The translations under genes were made by a program, and so were the position numbers. A stretch of 64,000 nt of DNA from UBA10518 sp022837185. Lineage in GTDB: Bacteria; Desulfobacterota; Desulfobulbia; Desulfobulbales; Desulfobulbaceae. The notes below the pieces were generated by a model. It did not search any database, was not told where the DNA came from, and worked only from the letters and a program-made list of their open reading frames with translations. Below are positions 61,374 to 64,000 of this stretch, one piece after another. How positions within the stretch are numbered: position 1 is the stretch's first letter; every line of letters begins with the position of its first letter. Location: the NCBI GenBank assembly GCA_034007705.1, contig JAVEQK010000010.1, forward strand, positions 24,511 through 88,510, read 5' to 3'.

Positions 61374-64000
61374 ATGGCGGTTGAGCGACCGGGTCCATAC
61401 GGCGGAGGGTTTGATCCGCATTTCAGTGTCTTTTACGACCTGATGAACTTCAGGGTCCGGGAGATTCTGCTCGTTGCCAGTCCCTACGACGCCTATATCA
61501 TGGAGGAGGACGGCAGCCTGGCCCAGAGAATCATCAATGAGTACCATGGCCACAACCTGAGCAGGCCCCCGCGCATCACCGGGGTGTCGACCGTGGCGGA
61601 GGCCCGGGAGCTGCTGGAGCGGAAGAATTTCGACCTGGTGCTGGCCATGCCGAACCTGGGCGGGATGGACTGCAACACCTTCGGGGGCCATGTCAAGGAG
61701 CTCCACCCGGACATGCCGGTGATCCTTCTGACCCATAGCGCCCACGAAGCGCGGTCCCTCCGGCTTGAACGTTCTCCCTGCTCCATTGACGACATCTATG
61801 TCTGGGGCGGCGATGCCGATATCCTCCTGGCCATGGTCAAGCAGGTCGAGGACCGCAAAAATGTTGACTTCGACACCGAAAGGGCCATGGTCAGGGTCAT
61901 TCTGCTTGTGGAGGACTCACCCCTGGAGCGTTCCCGGATCCTGCCGATTCTGTACAGCGAGCTTGTCCGGCAGACACAGCGCATCCTGGACGAAAGCCTC
62001 AACGAACAGCATCGCCTGCTCAGGATGCGCGCCCGGCCGAAAATCCTGACCGCCGGAACCTACGAGCAGGCGGTGGACCTCTTTACCCGCTACCTGCCCC
62101 ATATTTCCGCGGTGCTGTCCGATGTCCGCTATCCGAGGAAGGGAGTCATGGATCCTGATGCCGGCCTCCGCTTCATGCGCAAGGTCCGCCGCCGGTTTGC
62201 CGATCTGCCGATCCTGATGCTGAGCAGCGAGCAGACGGGCCGGGACAGGGCCGGGTCGCTGCCGGCGGTGTTCGCCCTGAAAGGTTCGCGGAGCCTGCGT
62301 GAGGAGGTGCATGACTTTTTCCGGGACCATCTTGGCTTCGGGGAGTTTGCCTTCCGGCTGCCCGACGGCCGGGAAGTCGGCAGGGCCGCCAACTTGCACG
62401 AGTTTGAACAGGGCCTGAAGACAATTCCCGCCTCCTCCCTCCTGTACCACGCCCGGCGCAACCACTTCTCCCACTGGATGATGGCCAGGGCGGAAGTTGC
62501 CCTGGCGGCCAGGCTGCATAAGAGCCGTTTCCGGGATTCATCCGCAACCGAAGACCTGCGGGAGGAAATCGGCGTGAAGGTCCATGCCCTGCGAAAACTC
62601 AGGCAGAGAGGGGTCGTCACCCGGTTCATCCGGGACGGCTTCGATCCGGAGGTGACGGATTTCGTCCGCATCGGCACGGGATCGATGGGCGGCAAGGCCC
62701 GGGGCGTTGCCTTTGTCCGGACCCGGCTCCAGGGGGCGGACAAGCATTCCATCCTGCGCCGGGCCCAGGTGCGGGTGCCGGGGACATGCGTCATCACAAC
62801 GGACGGATTTGATGATTTCGTCAGGCGCAACAGCCTGCGGTATGTCGAGGGGGAGAGCGACGGGGATATAATCAGGCGGTTCGGGGAGGGGGTCTTTCCC
62901 GACTGGCTGCGGGACGATCTCCGTGCCTATCTGGCCGCAATCGACCATCCCCTTTCCGTTCGTTCCTCAAGCATGCTGGAAGACGCGCAATTCCGGCCGT
63001 ATGCCGGGCTGTACAGCACGTTCATGCTTGCCAATTCCCATCCCGATTTCGAGGTGCGCTTCCGGCACCTCCTCCGGGCCGTCACCCTGGTCTACGCCTC
63101 GACCTGGTTTGAAGGGGCGCGGGCCTTTTCCCGGGCGGGGGGCAGGCAGGAGGAGGACAGCATGGCCGTCATTCTCCAGGAGCTGGTGGGGGCGGATTAC
63201 GGCGGCCACTTTTACCCGGCCCTGTCCGGGGTGGGGCAGAGCTACAATTACTACCCGGTGCCGCCCATGGCGGCCGGGGACGGTATCGTCTGCATTGCTC
63301 TCGGTTTCGGCAAAACCGTGGTCGAGGGGGAACGGAGTCTCTGTTTTTCCCCGGCTTTTCCCGAGCACCTGCCCCAGTTCTCGACCCCGGATGACATGCT
63401 CGGCAATTCCCAGCGCTGGTTCTACAGTCTCGACACCTCCGATCCGGCCGCCTTTACCAGCCAAAACTCCAACCTGCGCCGGCGCCGGCTTGAGGATGCC
63501 CTGGACGAACTTCCGGTCCGGCTGCTGTGCAGCACCTATTTCCCGGAAGAGAACCGCATCCGCGACGGCGACCTGCCAGGCCCCAAGGTGTTGACCTTTG
63601 CGCCGCTGCTCAAGTACGGCTATTTTCCCCTGGCTCAAGTCATCGCCGAATTGATCGCCCTCGGGCGGGAAGGCCTGGGGTGCGAGGTGGAACTGGAATT
63701 TGCCCTGCATCTTGACCCGGACCCTGCCCGATCGGTGCTGCATGTCCTGCAGATCCGGCCTCTCGCCGCCGGCGGTGAACGGCGGGATGTGCGCATATCC
63801 CGGCAGGAGAGGAAAAACGCCGTCATATATTCCGACCGGGCCCTGGGGCACGGGCGGTACCCGCCTCTGCGGGACATCCTCTATGTCAGGCCGGAAGTGT
63901 TCGACCCGGCCGCGACCAGGGAGATTGCCGAGGAAATCCGCCTTCTGAACAGCACCCTCCGCAAAGAGGGCAGGTCATATCTGCTGATCGGCTTCGGCCG
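61374..64000 (+). CDS. Receiver-fused PEP/pyruvate-binding (PPDK_N) protein, 3' end cut
   Basis: At least 875 residues, open to the right edge. A degenerate receiver (about 22-135; REILLVASPYDAYIM, LVLAMPNLGG without the acceptor Asp) is followed by an intact receiver (about 178-325; VILLVEDSPLERSR, acceptor Asp250 in LSDVRYP, Lys in ALKGS). Then a helical linker leads into an ATP-grasp domain of the PPDK/PEP synthase N-terminal type (from about 425; IGTGSMGGKARGVAF, PLSVRSSSMLEDAQF, LQIRPLA). AGGGG precedes ATG 61374. The C-terminal phosphohistidine and PEP domains, if any, lie outside the window, so its reaction is unknown. Confidence 0.86.
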   Translation, partial: MAVERPGPYGGGFDPHFSVFYDLMNFRVREILLVASPYDAYIMEEDGSLAQRIINEYHGHNLSRPPRITGVSTVAEARELLERKNFDLVLAMPNLGGMDCNTFGGHVKELHPDMPVILLTHSAHEARSLRLERSPCSIDDIYVWGGDADILLAMVKQVEDRKNVDFDTERAMVRVILLVEDSPLERSRILPILYSELVRQTQRILDESLNEQHRLLRMRARPKILTAGTYEQAVDLFTRYLPHISAVLSDVRYPRKGVMDPDAGLRFMRKVRRRFADLPILMLSSEQTGRDRAGSLPAVFALKGSRSLREEVHDFFRDHLGFGEFAFRLPDGREVGRAANLHEFEQGLKTIPASSLLYHARRNHFSHWMMARAEVALAARLHKSRFRDSSATEDLREEIGVKVHALRKLRQRGVVTRFIRDGFDPEVTDFVRIGTGSMGGKARGVAFVRTRLQGADKHSILRRAQVRVPGTCVITTDGFDDFVRRNSLRYVEGESDGDIIRRFGEGVFPDWLRDDLRAYLAAIDHPLSVRSSSMLEDAQFRPYAGLYSTFMLANSHPDFEVRFRHLLRAVTLVYASTWFEGARAFSRAGGRQEEDSMAVILQELVGADYGGHFYPALSGVGQSYNYYPVPPMAAGDGIVCIALGFGKTVVEGERSLCFSPAFPEHLPQFSTPDDMLGNSQRWFYSLDTSDPAAFTSQNSNLRRRRLEDALDELPVRLLCSTYFPEENRIRDGDLPGPKVLTFAPLLKYGYFPLAQVIAELIALGREGLGCEVELEFALHLDPDPARSVLHVLQIRPLAAGGERRDVRISRQERKNAVIYSDRALGHGRYPPLRDILYVRPEVFDPAATREIAEEIRLLNSTLRKEGRSYLLIGFG

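Overview
The window looks like chromosome from a sulfate-reducer-type deltaproteobacterium (Desulfobacterota, most like the Desulfobulbales). This is inferred from the GC-rich coding sequence, the multi-PAS hybrid kinase starting MPEKPTYEDLE, the gene set (NapH-type polyferredoxin, YkgJ cysteine-cluster protein, bactofilin with M23 peptidase, aspartate:alanine exchanger) and the housekeeping gene order. A run of exactly 100 N (36858-36957) inside a tandem repeat shows that this is a scaffold of a draft assembly. I saw no rRNA, tRNA or CRISPR.

Layout. 1-8.9 kb: the end of a metal-efflux permease, a five-PAS hybrid histidine kinase, a Dph6-like PP-loop ATPase, a NapH-like ferredoxin with a clear promoter and operator dyad, a small outer-membrane protein, a PQQ-type sugar dehydrogenase and a methyltransferase. 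8.9-20.2 kb is looser and accessory-like: an AspT-type exchanger, a glutamine amidotransferase, a transposase relic, a double USP protein, a SulP permease with an unusual coiled-coil insert, a secreted orphan, a Tat-exported nitroreductase-like protein, small lipoproteins and what looks like the 3' end of a group II intron. 20.2-30.1 kb: recQ, a 59-residue cysteine-rich protein, glgP, a matrixin-like protease, an MFS carrier, slyD, a YkgJ protein and small membrane or lipoproteins, with several short inverted-repeat elements between genes.

30.2-42.2 kb is the conserved core. On the minus strand a methyltransferase, trkA, trkH, mnmG and lgt run leftward. Divergently, rpmH-rnpA-yidD-yidC-jag-mnmE run rightward from one good sigma-70 promoter. 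A 103-bp tandem repeat array lies between the two runs. The rightward run makes ribosomal protein L34, the RNase P protein, the membrane insertase with its YidD helper, an RNA-binding Jag protein and a tRNA-modifying GTPase. MnmE works with MnmG, which is encoded on the other side of the array.

42.2-58.5 kb concerns the cell envelope and genome upkeep: bactofilin plus M23 peptidase, a SLOG-like protein, a protein with two biotinyl-like folds next to a biotin ligase, rodZ-recO, a SurA-type chaperone, a nucleotidase-type HAD protein behind mfd, bamA with an extra N-terminal domain, and plsC. 58.6-64 kb is a tight rightward run: a CPA2 antiporter with a USP tail, a CYTH triphosphatase-like protein, and a large protein joining two receiver domains to a PEP-synthase-type nucleotide-binding domain, cut by the right edge.

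The least expected items are the receiver-PPDK_N fusion and its operon, the SulP insert, the biotinyl-like/ligase pair, the 103-bp palindromic array, the slyD leader with a built-in terminator, and the short mobile-element remnants.
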